Shown in pieces: positions 19,601-28,539 of a stretch of DNA of 46,264 bases. A model generated the notes under the pieces. It did no database searches. It saw nothing but the letters and a program-made list of their open reading frames with translations, and was not told where the DNA came from. The stretch's first letter is position 1, and each line of letters opens with the position of its first letter. The translations under genes were made by a program, and so were the position numbers. The DNA is from Ignavibacteriaceae bacterium (GTDB lineage Bacteria; Bacteroidota; Ignavibacteria; Ignavibacteriales; Ignavibacteriaceae), in assembly GCA_013042995.1 (NCBI GenBank), contig JABDPB010000065.1:1-46264 (forward strand). Direction: 5' to 3'.

Positions 19601-20353
19601 TTAAGCAGATGCAATAATACCTAAAAAGGAATCTGCCTTTAGGCAAGCTCCTCCAACTAAAGCTCCGTCAATATCTTTTTGTGTAAGAAGCTCGCTGGCA
19701 TTGTCAGGTTTTACGCTTCCACCATATTGAATAATTAAATTATCAGCAACCACAGATGAGAAAATTTTTGCAATTAATTCGCGAATGAACGAGTGTACAT
19801 CCTGCGCCTGCTGTGGTGTTGCTGTTTTACCTGTTCCGATTGCCCAAACAGGCTCGTAGGCAATAATTACTTTACTCATATTTTCGGAAGAAATACCATC
19901 CAAGCCTTTTGTTATTTGTTCGGAAACTACGTCTGTTGTAATACCTTTTTCTCTTTGCTCGAGCAGTTCGCCTACGCAAAAAATAACTATTAGTTTTTTA
20001 TTAAGTGCAGCTTTTATTTTATTATTGATAGACTTATTCGATTCATTGAAAATTGCTCTTCTTTCTGAGTGTCCTAAAATAACGTATTCACATCCAACTG
20101 ATATTAACATATCAGCAGAGATTTCTCCTGTATAAGCACCACTTTCTTCGTGGTACATATTTTGCGCACCCATTTTTACAGGTGTATTTTTAATTAAGGA
20201 ATGAACTTCACTCAATGATGTAAATGGTGGACACACAATAACATCACACTTAGTATCATTGCCTAAGCCGTTAATAATTTTTGAAACTAATTCCTGCGAC
20301 TCATTTAGACTTTTATTCATTTTCCAGTTACCGGCAATTACTTTCTTTCTCAT
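19601..20353 (-). CDS. tpiA: Triose-phosphate isomerase
   Basis: Interconverts dihydroxyacetone phosphate and glyceraldehyde 3-phosphate in glycolysis and gluconeogenesis. All key sites are present: GNWKMNKS with the catalytic Lys near residue 11, the electrophilic His in ILGHSERR near 95, the base Glu in IAYEPVWAIGTGK near 166 with loop 6, and the phosphate-binding YGGSVKPDN and GALVGGACLK near the C-terminus. 250 residues is standard. The start is preceded by AGAGG. It is divergent from the MFS gene across an 86-base gap. Confidence 0.97.
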   Translation of the reverse strand: MRKKVIAGNWKMNKSLNESQELVSKIINGLGNDTKCDVIVCPPFTSLSEVHSLIKNTPVKMGAQNMYHEESGAYTGEISADMLISVGCEYVILGHSERRAIFNESNKSINNKIKAALNKKLIVIFCVGELLEQREKGITTDVVSEQITKGLDGISSENMSKVIIAYEPVWAIGTGKTATPQQAQDVHSFIRELIAKIFSSVVADNLIIQYGGSVKPDNASELLTQKDIDGALVGGACLKADSFLGIIASA

Positions 20354-20439
20354 TCCAACCTCTTTAATTCATAGTTTATTAAATTTGGAATGAAAAGTTA
20401 CAAAAGAGCAAATCGTTCTTCAATTGCATCTTTGTATTA

Positions 20440-21597
20440 ATGTTATTTAAAAGATTTCCTAAACAAGTTTTAGTCCTTAGCCTTGTAAGCTTTTTTACAG
20501 ATATAGCAAGCGAAATGCTTTATCCCGTAACCCCTATTTTTCTTACTGCTGTTTTAGGTTCCTCGATGGCTGTTATAGGAATAATTGAAGGGATTGCTGA
20601 AATAACTTCAGGATTTCTAAAGGGTTATTTCGGAAATCTCTCAGATAAGATCGCAAAGAGATCAATTTTTGTTGTTTTGGGTTACAGCATATCTGCAATC
20701 TCTAAACCCGTTCCCGGATTAATTGCTTCTATTCCAGCGGTAGCTGTTTCGCGTACAGCTGATAGAGTTGGAAAAGGAATAAGAACTGCACCGCGCGATG
20801 CATTGCTAGGTAGTTACTCGCAAGGAAATACTGGCGCCGTTTTTGGATTTCATCGTGCGATGGATACACTAGGTGCTGCTATTGGTCCCTTGATTGCAAT
20901 TTATCTTCTTTACTTGTTCCCAAATGATTTTCAATTGATATTTTTAATTGCATTCGTTCCCTCGGTTGTGGCTGTGTTCTTCACTATACTAGTAAAGGAC
21001 AAGCCGACAGAATTTAAAAATAAAAGTAGTGCAAATTACTCAGCGTTCTGGAAATCTGTCTCAGGCGAATACAAATTTGTTTTGATAATGATTACATTTT
21101 TTTCATTTGTGAACAGCAGTGATGTTTTTCTAATACTTAAATCAAGATATATCTCCGAATCAAACACGATTGCAATTCTTGGTTATGTTTTTTTCAATAT
21201 TATTTATGCAGTCTTTTCTTATCCGCTTGGACATCTAGCAGATAAATTAGGAAAGAAGAATATTTTCAGTTTGGGATTAATTGTTTTTTCAATTGTGTAT
21301 TTAGGATTTGCATTCTTCACCGAAATGATTTTCATCTGGCTGCTTTTTACCCTTTACGGAATTTACTCTGCCGCAACAGAAGGTGTTTCTAAAGCATGGG
21401 TTACTGATTTAGTTCCTAAGGAATGGCGCGGTTCGGCAATAGGTTTGTTAACTATGTGCTCGAGTTTTGCAATAATGATAGGCTCTTTTGCTGCAGGTGT
21501 TTTGTGGGATCATTTTGGAGCTGTAGTTCCTTTTTTAATATCTTCAATTATAAGCTTTTTAATTGCGATTATTCTGTTCTTCAAAGCCAAATCTTAA
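20440..21597 (+). CDS. MFS transporter
   Basis: A 385-residue inner-membrane protein with about 12 hydrophobic segments arranged as two six-helix halves. The sequence FTDIASEMLYPVTPIF near the start, the loop GNLSDKIAKRS between helices 2 and 3, and SRTADRVGKGIRTAPRDALL after helix 4 identify a widespread MFS subgroup. The equivalent second-half loop GHLADKLGKKN is also present. The substrate cannot be told from sequence. It is alone on its strand, divergent from tpiA and 78 bases ahead of queC; no clear ribosome site precedes the ATG. Confidence 0.85.
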   Translation: MLFKRFPKQVLVLSLVSFFTDIASEMLYPVTPIFLTAVLGSSMAVIGIIEGIAEITSGFLKGYFGNLSDKIAKRSIFVVLGYSISAISKPVPGLIASIPAVAVSRTADRVGKGIRTAPRDALLGSYSQGNTGAVFGFHRAMDTLGAAIGPLIAIYLLYLFPNDFQLIFLIAFVPSVVAVFFTILVKDKPTEFKNKSSANYSAFWKSVSGEYKFVLIMITFFSFVNSSDVFLILKSRYISESNTIAILGYVFFNIIYAVFSYPLGHLADKLGKKNIFSLGLIVFSIVYLGFAFFTEMIFIWLLFTLYGIYSAATEGVSKAWVTDLVPKEWRGSAIGLLTMCSSFAIMIGSFAAGVLWDHFGAVVPFLISSIISFLIAIILFFKAKS

Positions 21598-21675
21598 AAT
21601 TTTCAACTGTTAGCTTTTCTCACCTTTCTAAAGGAACTGTTATTATTTATCTTTCAATTTAATTTTTAAATTAGA

Positions 21676-22389
21676 TTGGCAAGCATTAAAAAAAATATTG
21701 CAGTTGTTGCTTTAAGCGGTGGTTTGGATAGCTGTGTAACTGCTGCAATTGCAAATCAAGATTACGATGTTGCGTTGCTTCATATTAATTACAGACAGCG
21801 AACTGAAAAAAGAGAACTGAAAGCTTTTAATGATATTACTGATCATTACAAAGTAAAAAGAAAAATAGTAATTGATTTCAATCATTTTTCAAAAATCGGC
21901 GGTTCATCTTTAACTGATTTTAAAATGGAAGTTTCAAAGGCGGATTTAAAAAGTGATGAAGTTCCAACATCTTATGTGCCATTCCGAAATGCAAACATTC
22001 TTTCTGCCTGTACAAGTTGGGCGGAAGCAATTAATGCAAAAGCAATTTTTATCGGTGCCGTGTTTGAAGACTCATCCGGGTATCCCGATTGCAGGCCAGA
22101 ATTCTTTGATAATTTTGAGCAGTTAATCAAAATCGGGACAAAACCTGAAACTCAAATAAAGATTGAAACTCCCATAATTCATTTAACAAAAACAGAAATT
22201 GTGAAAAAGGGAATCGAGCTAAAGGCGCCGATGCACTTCACGTGGAGCTGTTATAAAAATGATAATATTGCCTGTGGCGAATGTGATAGCTGTGCGCTAA
22301 GGCTTCGTGGTTTTCAACAAGCGGGAGTAGAAGATCCTATCATTTATAAAATTAAACCTGTTTATTTATTGTGGAAAAAGAGGCTATAA
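21676..22389 (+). CDS. queC: 7-cyano-7-deazaguanine (preQ0) synthase
   Basis: QueC turns 7-carboxy-7-deazaguanine into preQ0 using ATP and ammonia. The PP-loop motif ALSGGLDS begins near residue 13. The C-terminal zinc site is visible as the Cys set in [20 protein letters not shown], and [12 protein letters not shown] is a family hallmark. At 237 residues it is full length. The only workable start is a TTG at 21676. Its TAA overlaps the ATG of queF (TAATG), so the two are translationally coupled. No preQ1 riboswitch was found in the 78-base leader. Confidence 0.94.
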   Translation: MASIKKNIAVVALSGGLDSCVTAAIANQDYDVALLHINYRQRTEKRELKAFNDITDHYKVKRKIVIDFNHFSKIGGSSLTDFKMEVSKADLKSDEVPTSYVPFRNANILSACTSWAEAINAKAIFIGAVFEDSSGYPDCRPEFFDNFEQLIKIGTKPETQIKIETPIIHLTKTEIVKKGIELKAPMHFTWSCYKNDNIACGECDSCALRLRGFQQAGVEDPIIYKIKPVYLLWKKRL

Positions 22390-22763
22390 TGGAAAAGAAA
22401 ACAAAACAATTGGAAACATTCGAAAACGAGTATCCAAATAGGAATTACACTATTGTTCATACTGCACCTGAGTTTACATCGCTTTGCCCAAAAACTGGAC
22501 AGCCGGATTTTGCAACAATTAATGTAGAATACATTCCCAATAAACTTTGTATTGAGTTAAAGTCGCTAAAGATATATTTAAGCTCGTATCGCAACGATGG
22601 GATATTTTTTGAAAGTGTTACAAATAAAATTCTAGATGATTTAGTTGTTGTTTGTAAACCACGTTATATGCTTATCACTGCAGATTTTAATATACGAGGC
22701 GGAATCTCTTCGGTTATTGAGGCAGAGTATAGAAGCGATGATTTTGAAGAAAACATTTTTTGA
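22389..22763 (+). CDS. queF: NADPH-dependent preQ0 reductase
   Basis: QueF reduces the nitrile of preQ0 to preQ1, the base later inserted into tRNA. The short, single-domain type has 124 residues. The nucleophilic Cys is at residue 33 in [26 protein letters not shown] and the C-terminal FNIRGGISS also fit. In the segment that reads FHE in the Bacillus enzyme, this protein has FFE. I chose the ATG at 22389 over the upstream GTG at 22371 because it forms a TAATG junction with queC and has an AGAGG site just upstream. Confidence 0.92.
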   Translation: MEKKTKQLETFENEYPNRNYTIVHTAPEFTSLCPKTGQPDFATINVEYIPNKLCIELKSLKIYLSSYRNDGIFFESVTNKILDDLVVVCKPRYMLITADFNIRGGISSVIEAEYRSDDFEENIF

Positions 22764-22794
22764 AACATAGTAGCAAATCTGTTTAAGTTGTTCT

Positions 22795-25356
22795 ATGATT
22801 AATATAAAAGAGAAATTTTTTACAAAGCAGGAAGAACTGTTTTCAAAACATGGCAAGCAAATTGACTCTCTTAACTTTAGCAAAGAATACAGTTTCCTGA
22901 TTGAAGAAATTATTAGAGAAATTGCCGGGCAGAACAAATATAATTTTGTGGTTGCTTCCTCAGGAAGTTTTAGCAGAAGAGAATTATCACCGTACTCGGA
23001 CATTGATTTAATCTTTATCGCAGAGTCTGTTAGTGGGAATGAAAAAAAAATTGCCGATCTTGTTAAAACCTTTTGGGATAATGGTTTAGAAGTATCTCAC
23101 ACGGTAAGAAATTTTACCGATATTCCAAAATATTTATTTGATGACCTGCACACATTTACACAGTTTTTTGAAACACGTTATCTATTAGGCTTAGAAAAAA
23201 TTTATAATAAATGGAACGAAGCTCTATTAAAAATCATAACCGATGATATCAGAATTGATTTGATTAAAAGAGTGATTGATGAATTTTCTGAGCGATACAA
23301 AAAACATGGAGATTCGCCGAAAGTTTTGGAGCCAAATGTGAAGCTCTCAGCAGGTGGATTGAGAGATTTGCAGGCAGTTGAGTGGATGCACATCTTCAGA
23401 AATAAAGCTCTTTTAAACAAACAGGAAGAAACAACACAAATTGAAGCGTTTATCAAAATTCTAAGAGAACAAAGTACAGTTTCTTCCGAAGAAGCAATGA
23501 GACTGCTTGGCAGCTACAAGCTTTTACTTACAGTCAGAAATCTACTTCACTTAAATTCCAAACAGAGAACAGACCGTTTTGAGTTTTCCGATCAAATAAG
23601 AATTGCAAAAATATTCGGTTTCGATGAAGAACATTTAGCTGATTTTATGAAAATATATTTCAGAGCTGCAATAGCAATTAATCGTTTTTCGAAGACAATG
23701 ATTAAACAATACAACGATGAAATTCTTGCAACTCTGCCAGATTCACTTGCGATTGTGCTCGATGATGACTTTGAACTAAAGGGAAAAATTATTTCGCAAA
23801 GAAATAATAGTGAACTTACACTCTCCGATATTCTAAGAGCATATTACTATCGTGGTTTATATACCGCAAGGTTTGACAAAACATTGCGTTCGTATATAAT
23901 CGAAAAAATGGAAGGCTCGGATGATTTTTCCTGGCACGAAGGTGAATCATCTGTATTCTTCAGAGAAATTCTAAAGCTACCGAAAAATGTTGGGGCAACA
24001 CTTGCATCTATGAACGAACTTGGAGTGCTGGGTGCACTGATTCCAGAATTTAAGGATTTAAATGGATTTCTTCAGCATGGAGTATACCACTGTTATACAG
24101 CAGATGAGCATACAATTGTTGCGATTCAGAATATTGAAAATCTCGCAAATCAAAGCTCACAACTTGGTAGAATTTTTTATCGTGCTAGCGAAAAAGAAAT
24201 GCTTTTTCTTGGACTTATGTTTCATGATATTGCAAAACCAATTAACATAAGCGGGCACGAAATTATCGGTGCCGAAATGGCCTCTTCAATTATGAACAAA
24301 TTAGGTTACAGCGAAACAGAAATTGATCTGGTTTCTTTTTTAGTGAAAAATCATTTAGTAATGGAACAGACTGCATTTAGAAGAAATTTAAATGATCCCG
24401 AGACGCTAAATAATTTTTCTTCATTAATTAATTCGATTGAAGATTTGGAATTACTTTACCTGCTCACCTATGCAGATTTGTCCGCTGTTAATCCTGCGGT
24501 CTGGACAAACTGGAAAAGCGAGCTTCTCTCAGAATTATATAGAAAAACAAGAGCGATGCTGGAGGATAAAATTTCAGGCGAAGAACTCTTACATTCATCA
24601 ACCTACATTATTCCAAAAGAAATTAGTAAACACTCCAAAAAAATATCTGATGCTCATGTGAAGGATCACATCGAATCAATTGATGATGTTGCCTATTCGC
24701 ATAACTTTTCACCGGAAGAGATTGCAATCCACGTTGAAGAGATTAATAAAGGCAATTCGCTTTCAGTTGTCTTCAAAGAGCTAAACGGATTTACAAACAT
24801 AACCGTAATTACAAAAGATTTTCCTTCATTGCTTTCAAAAATTTGCGGCGTCCTTGCTATAAACGATGTAAATATTCACGATGCAAAAATCTTTACAAGA
24901 AAAGAAGGAATTGTAATTGACACTTTCAACGTAACCGATTTTAGAACCCAAATAAAAATTGATGAAGAACGATTTAAAATAATTGAGATCGATCTTGATA
25001 GAGCGGTCAACGGCATTCTGCCGCTGGGAAAGGAAGTAGCCTCGCTAAAATCGAAGTGGTGGAGAATTGAAAGTAAAATTTTTAAGAAAACAGGACAGAT
25101 AAAAGTTGCATTCGAACATCATGAAAAGTACACTATAATTGATGTTCATTCTCCAGACAGGCTAGGTTTTCTTTATCACGTTACAACAAAAATGAACGAG
25201 CTTGGTTTAAATATTTATTTTGCAAAAATTGCAACGCAGGGCGATTTAATTGTAGATGCTTTTTACGTTCTTGGAAGAAACAATAAAAAGATTTCGCCAA
25301 ACGATTATGAGTTTATTAAATCAGAATTAACTGAAGCGATAATAAAAATATTATAG
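22795..25356 (+). CDS. glnD: [Protein-PII] uridylyltransferase/uridylyl-removing enzyme
   Basis: GlnD senses glutamine and adds or removes UMP on PII signal proteins. Domains in order: a nucleotidyltransferase with GSFSRRELSPYSDIDLIF (Gly57-Ser58, Asp69 and Asp71); an adjacent helical domain with KLSAGGLRDLQAVEWM; an HD hydrolase domain with FHDIAKP (His477-Asp478); and two C-terminal ACT domains (about 665-740 and 775-850, the second opening with YTIIDVHSPDRLGFLYH). The 853 residues match full-length GlnD. It is 31 bases after queF and 8 bases before murI. No PII or glutamine synthetase gene is in the window. Confidence 0.92.
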   Translation: MINIKEKFFTKQEELFSKHGKQIDSLNFSKEYSFLIEEIIREIAGQNKYNFVVASSGSFSRRELSPYSDIDLIFIAESVSGNEKKIADLVKTFWDNGLEVSHTVRNFTDIPKYLFDDLHTFTQFFETRYLLGLEKIYNKWNEALLKIITDDIRIDLIKRVIDEFSERYKKHGDSPKVLEPNVKLSAGGLRDLQAVEWMHIFRNKALLNKQEETTQIEAFIKILREQSTVSSEEAMRLLGSYKLLLTVRNLLHLNSKQRTDRFEFSDQIRIAKIFGFDEEHLADFMKIYFRAAIAINRFSKTMIKQYNDEILATLPDSLAIVLDDDFELKGKIISQRNNSELTLSDILRAYYYRGLYTARFDKTLRSYIIEKMEGSDDFSWHEGESSVFFREILKLPKNVGATLASMNELGVLGALIPEFKDLNGFLQHGVYHCYTADEHTIVAIQNIENLANQSSQLGRIFYRASEKEMLFLGLMFHDIAKPINISGHEIIGAEMASSIMNKLGYSETEIDLVSFLVKNHLVMEQTAFRRNLNDPETLNNFSSLINSIEDLELLYLLTYADLSAVNPAVWTNWKSELLSELYRKTRAMLEDKISGEELLHSSTYIIPKEISKHSKKISDAHVKDHIESIDDVAYSHNFSPEEIAIHVEEINKGNSLSVVFKELNGFTNITVITKDFPSLLSKICGVLAINDVNIHDAKIFTRKEGIVIDTFNVTDFRTQIKIDEERFKIIEIDLDRAVNGILPLGKEVASLKSKWWRIESKIFKKTGQIKVAFEHHEKYTIIDVHSPDRLGFLYHVTTKMNELGLNIYFAKIATQGDLIVDAFYVLGRNNKKISPNDYEFIKSELTEAIIKIL

Positions 25357-25364
25357 AGAAATAT

Positions 25365-26222
25365 TTGAATTCAAAAGACAAAAAACAACCGGCTGGTTTG
25401 GGCAAAGATAACCAAAGCCCAATTGGCATTTTCGATTCGGGCATTGGTGGTTTAACAGTTGTTAAAAGACTGGCGGCAACCCTTCCAAATGAAAACATAG
25501 TTTACTTCGGAGACACAGCACGCGTTCCATACGGTTCAAAATCTAATTCAACTGTAGTAGAGTACTCAGTTCAAAACACAAAACTGCTTTTAAGTAAATA
25601 TGTTAAAGCAATTATTGTAGCTTGCAACACAGCTTCATCAATTGCAATTCCCACACTTAAAAAAGAGTTTAACATTCCAATAATTGGAATGATCGAGCCG
25701 GGGGCTAAAATGGCTCTTCAAAAAACCAGAAACAAAAAAATTGGGGTGATTGGGACAAGAGCAACAACAGGAAACCTCGCATACTCTTCCGAAATAAAAA
25801 GAATTGATGACACAGCAAATGTAATTGAAAAACCTTGTCCGCTTTTTGTACCGCTCGCAGAGGAAGGCTGGACTGATCACAATGCAACACACGAAATTGC
25901 AGAAGAATATTTAAAAGAATTACGAAGAGATGGCATTGATACACTCGTTTTAGGCTGCACACATTACCCTATTTTAACAAATGTAATTCAAAAAATAATT
26001 GGAAAAAATGTTAACTTGATAGATAGTGGCGTTGCCTCTGCTGAACTAATTAAAGAAGAACTCCAAAAACTCGATCTGTTAACAAACTCAAATACAACAG
26101 GCTTGCAGGAATTTTATGTGAGTGATATACAGGTAAAGTTTAAGGAAGTAGCAGAGCTCTTTTTAGGTAAAGAAATTGAACACGTACACAAAGTTGATTT
26201 GGAAGAGCTCTCGCTAGAATAA
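25365..26222 (+). CDS. murI: Glutamate racemase
   Basis: MurI makes D-glutamate for peptidoglycan. The N-terminal GIFDSGIGGLTVVKRL, YFGDTARVPYGSKS, the first catalytic Cys in VACNTASS and the second in LGCTHYPIL are all present, so both acid-base cysteines are intact. Length of 285 residues is slightly above average because of about 20 extra N-terminal residues rich in Lys and Gln. The only start ahead of the core is a TTG at 25365. It follows glnD by 8 bases and converges on the asparaginase gene. Confidence 0.95.
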   Translation: MNSKDKKQPAGLGKDNQSPIGIFDSGIGGLTVVKRLAATLPNENIVYFGDTARVPYGSKSNSTVVEYSVQNTKLLLSKYVKAIIVACNTASSIAIPTLKKEFNIPIIGMIEPGAKMALQKTRNKKIGVIGTRATTGNLAYSSEIKRIDDTANVIEKPCPLFVPLAEEGWTDHNATHEIAEEYLKELRRDGIDTLVLGCTHYPILTNVIQKIIGKNVNLIDSGVASAELIKEELQKLDLLTNSNTTGLQEFYVSDIQVKFKEVAELFLGKEIEHVHKVDLEELSLE

Positions 26223-26227
26223 AACAA

Positions 26228-27229
26228 TTAAATCTCTTCAACTTTTCCTTTAAATAAGTTCTTCAAAAGCTTTCTGTCTTTTGTAACACTCAATGCAAGC
26301 ATAAGTTTTATTCGTGCTTTCTGTCCGTTCAAATAATCTGTGAAAATAACTCCAAGTTTGTGGAGGTGTTTTCCTGCACCAGGATAACTATAAATGTATG
26401 CTGTTTCTCCTGCGGGACATCGCGATACTAAAACCACGGGTATTCCTTTTTTAAGTACGTATTTTATTCCATCAAAAGTTTTTGGGGGAACGTTACCAAT
26501 ACCGAGTGCTTCAACAACCAAGCCTTCAACTCCGCTGTCAGCAGAAAATTTAAAAAACTTTTCATCCATACCCGCATAAACGGTAATCAAATCAACATTG
26601 CTGTTTACTTTTTCCGTATCAATAATTTCCAAATGCCGCGGAAGACGGTTGTAAACTACTTTTCCGTTTTGCACAAAACCAAGCGAACCAAAATCCAAGC
26701 TTTGAAAAGTTTCAAATTCACTAGAGAAAATTTTCGTTACTTCGCTTGCAGCATTTACTTCACCATGCATGCTAACAAGTACCCCCATTCTTTTTGAGTT
26801 TTCATTTAGACAAACATGTATCGAATCCAATAGATTTTTAGGTCCATCCCAATCAGATTCAGAACTGTTTTTTACAGAACCTGTAAAAACAATTGGTGTT
26901 TCAGTTTTGATTGTCAGATCGAGTAGGTAAGCTGTTTCTTCAAGAGTGTCCGTTCCATGTGTAAGAACAATTCCATCGTATTTTTTTTCTTCAAGTCTCC
27001 TTTTAATCTGCTTGGAAAGATCGATCATTATTTTGGGAGTCATGTGTGGACCAGGATATCTGCCGAAATCGTAGCAGTTTATTTTTGCTATTTTTTTCAC
27101 TTCGGGAATTTTATTTACAAGCTGCTCACCCGAATATTTAGGAACAACACCACCGGTTCTTTTATCAATTTTCATTGAAAAAGTACCGCCTGTAAAAACT
27201 ATAAGTATGTTCTTTAATTTTTTCTTCAT
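26228..27229 (-). CDS. ansA: L-asparaginase, type I (cytoplasmic)
   Basis: Hydrolyses asparagine to aspartate and ammonia. Near the N-terminus VFTGGTFSMK carries the first catalytic Thr, and VLTHGTDTLEETAYLLDLT carries the second Thr-Asp pair; VEALGIGNVPP in the C-terminal half is also typical. No signal peptide is seen, so it is cytoplasmic. I prefer the ATG at 27229 (333 residues) to an upstream TTG at 27256, because the extra nine residues are not seen in the family and neither has a strong ribosome site. It is divergent from the Nfu gene and ends 5 bases from the murI stop. Confidence 0.9.
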   Translation of the reverse strand: MKKKLKNILIVFTGGTFSMKIDKRTGGVVPKYSGEQLVNKIPEVKKIAKINCYDFGRYPGPHMTPKIMIDLSKQIKRRLEEKKYDGIVLTHGTDTLEETAYLLDLTIKTETPIVFTGSVKNSSESDWDGPKNLLDSIHVCLNENSKRMGVLVSMHGEVNAASEVTKIFSSEFETFQSLDFGSLGFVQNGKVVYNRLPRHLEIIDTEKVNSNVDLITVYAGMDEKFFKFSADSGVEGLVVEALGIGNVPPKTFDGIKYVLKKGIPVVLVSRCPAGETAYIYSYPGAGKHLHKLGVIFTDYLNGQKARIKLMLALSVTKDRKLLKNLFKGKVEEI

Positions 27230-27312
27230 AATCAAAATCTGATTAATACAATGCAAAAGTTACAAAAAGCTCGTAAATCACAAAGAAAAATAACAAGGAA
27301 TTGCAATTTAAC

Positions 27313-27343
27313 TTGAAGCTGATACATGGTTAATTTAATTTTA
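27313..27343 (+). promoter_or_regulatory. Possible promoter for the Nfu gene
   Basis: TTG at 27313-27315, 20 bases, then TAATTTTA at 27336-27343, which differs from TAnnTTTG at the last base and is one base off in spacing. It lies about 20 bases upstream of the Nfu start. Weak match. Confidence 0.3.
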
Positions 27344-27363
27344 CAATAAAAAGCGAGGAAATT

Positions 27364-27906
27364 ATGTTAATGGTAGAGAATGTTGATTTAACACCAAATC
27401 CGCATGCGTTAAAATTTATATTGAATGAAAAACTACTCAATATTGAAACACGCCAGTATGCCGAAAAAGATTCTGCAGAAAATGACCCTTTTGCTAATGG
27501 CATTTTTAAAATTGACGGTGTTGTTTCGGTTTTTTATATGGATAGATTTGTGACTATTGAAAAATCACCCGATGCAAATTGGGGACAAATACAAAGACCT
27601 TTTATCGAATTCTTAAAATCATTCGATAAAAATTTAATTCCCGAAGAAACAACAAAACCTCCAACAGAAGAAGAAGAAAACGAACTGCTTCAAAAAATTA
27701 ATGAACTGCTCGATCAAAAAGTGAGACCGGCGCTTGCCGGAGATGGCGGTGGTCTGGAAGTATTAGGTGTGGATGGTTTTAGGGTTAGCATCCGGTATCA
27801 AGGTGCTTGCGGGAGCTGCCCAAGTGCGATTAGCGGAACTTTAATGGCAATTGAAGGTTTGCTTCGTAAGGATATAAATCCTTCAATTGAAGTTGTAGCT
27901 GCGTAA
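27364..27906 (+). CDS. Nfu-type iron-sulfur cluster scaffold/carrier protein
   Basis: A 180-residue two-domain protein. The N-terminal Nfu_N-type domain begins TPNPHALKFILNEKLL (about residues 8-25), and the C-terminal NifU-type domain (about 100-175) has GDGGGLEVLGVDG and the cluster-binding CxxC in GACGSCPSA. Proteins of this build carry 4Fe-4S clusters to target enzymes; the two radical SAM aminomutases in this window are possible clients. It starts at an ATG with GAGG upstream and is followed directly by a strong terminator, so it is a single-gene unit. Confidence 0.92.
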   Translation: MLMVENVDLTPNPHALKFILNEKLLNIETRQYAEKDSAENDPFANGIFKIDGVVSVFYMDRFVTIEKSPDANWGQIQRPFIEFLKSFDKNLIPEETTKPPTEEEENELLQKINELLDQKVRPALAGDGGGLEVLGVDGFRVSIRYQGACGSCPSAISGTLMAIEGLLRKDINPSIEVVAA

Positions 27907-27930
27907 AATTTAAAGTCATTTGTTAATTTT

Positions 27931-27959
27931 GGCGAAGAACAAACTCTTCGCCATTTTTT
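27931..27959 (+). terminator. Rho-independent terminator after the Nfu gene
   Basis: A perfect 8-bp stem GGCGAAGA/TCTTCGCC with a 6-base loop, followed by ATTTTTT. It lies 25 bases after the stop codon. Confidence 0.85.
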
Positions 27960-27992
27960 ATTAATTCTATTTTAATTATGAAGTAAAGTCAA

Positions 27993-28496
27993 TTGGAAAA
28001 TATATTTATTGCAAGTAGAAGTTTTCATGGAATTAGGATTGATGCAATTGCTTCAACTAAAGGAATAAGAAATATCTTAATTAATAATATCAAATCTCAA
28101 TTCGATTCTTCAAAATTCAAGAAAGTTACCACAAAAGATTCTGCAATGTTTAATTTGTTCCAACAATTGGAAGAATATTTCAATAGAAAAAGAACTGAAT
28201 TTGATTTGCCTTTAGAAATAAATGGAACAGATTTTCAGAAAAAAGTTTGGAGCGAACTGGAAAAAATCATATACGGAAAAACAATAACATACCAGGAACT
28301 TGCAACAAGATTGGGTGATGTAAGATCAATTCGTGCTGCAGGGAGAGCAAACGGTGCAAACACGTTGCCAATAGTTATTCCCTGCCACCGTGTGATTGGT
28401 ACAAATGGAAAACTGATTGGATACGGCGGCGGACTGGATGTAAAAAGAAAACTGTTAGAGCTGGAAGGAAGCTTAAATCCTGATCTCTTTACTTAG
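27993..28496 (+). CDS. ogt: Methylated-DNA--protein-cysteine methyltransferase
   Basis: A suicide repair enzyme that takes the methyl group from O6-methylguanine onto its own Cys. The active-site PCHRV lies near residue 132 in NTLPIVIPCHRVIG. The helix-turn-helix region (VWSELEKIIYGKTITYQELA...RAAGRANGAN) precedes it, and GYGGGLDVKRKLLELEG follows. At 167 residues it has the usual N-terminal half and no Ada regulatory domain. The start is a TTG at 27993, the only one that gives the complete N-terminal domain. It sits just after a terminator and converges on the KamA-family gene. Confidence 0.94.
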   Translation: MENIFIASRSFHGIRIDAIASTKGIRNILINNIKSQFDSSKFKKVTTKDSAMFNLFQQLEEYFNRKRTEFDLPLEINGTDFQKKVWSELEKIIYGKTITYQELATRLGDVRSIRAAGRANGANTLPIVIPCHRVIGTNGKLIGYGGGLDVKRKLLELEGSLNPDLFT

Positions 28497-28509
28497 TTTC
28501 AAACAATCT

Positions 28510-28539
28510 CAAAAAAATGAAACCCCTTGCAGTTTCATT
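28510..28539 (-). terminator. Rho-independent terminator overlapping the stop codon of the KamA-family gene
   Basis: On the minus strand AATGAAAC, an 8-base loop, GTTTCATT and then a run of seven T's. The 5' arm contains the TGA stop (28537-28535) of the aminomutase, so the hairpin can form only after the ribosome leaves. Confidence 0.7.

Noticed and set aside
21598..21675. preQ1 riboswitch ahead of queC
   Set aside because: No preQ1 aptamer stem or its A-rich tail could be found; only an AT palindrome is present.
22371..22373. GTG as queF start
   Set aside because: The ATG at 22389 forms a TAATG junction with queC and has AGAGG upstream; the extra residues would overlap queC for no reason.
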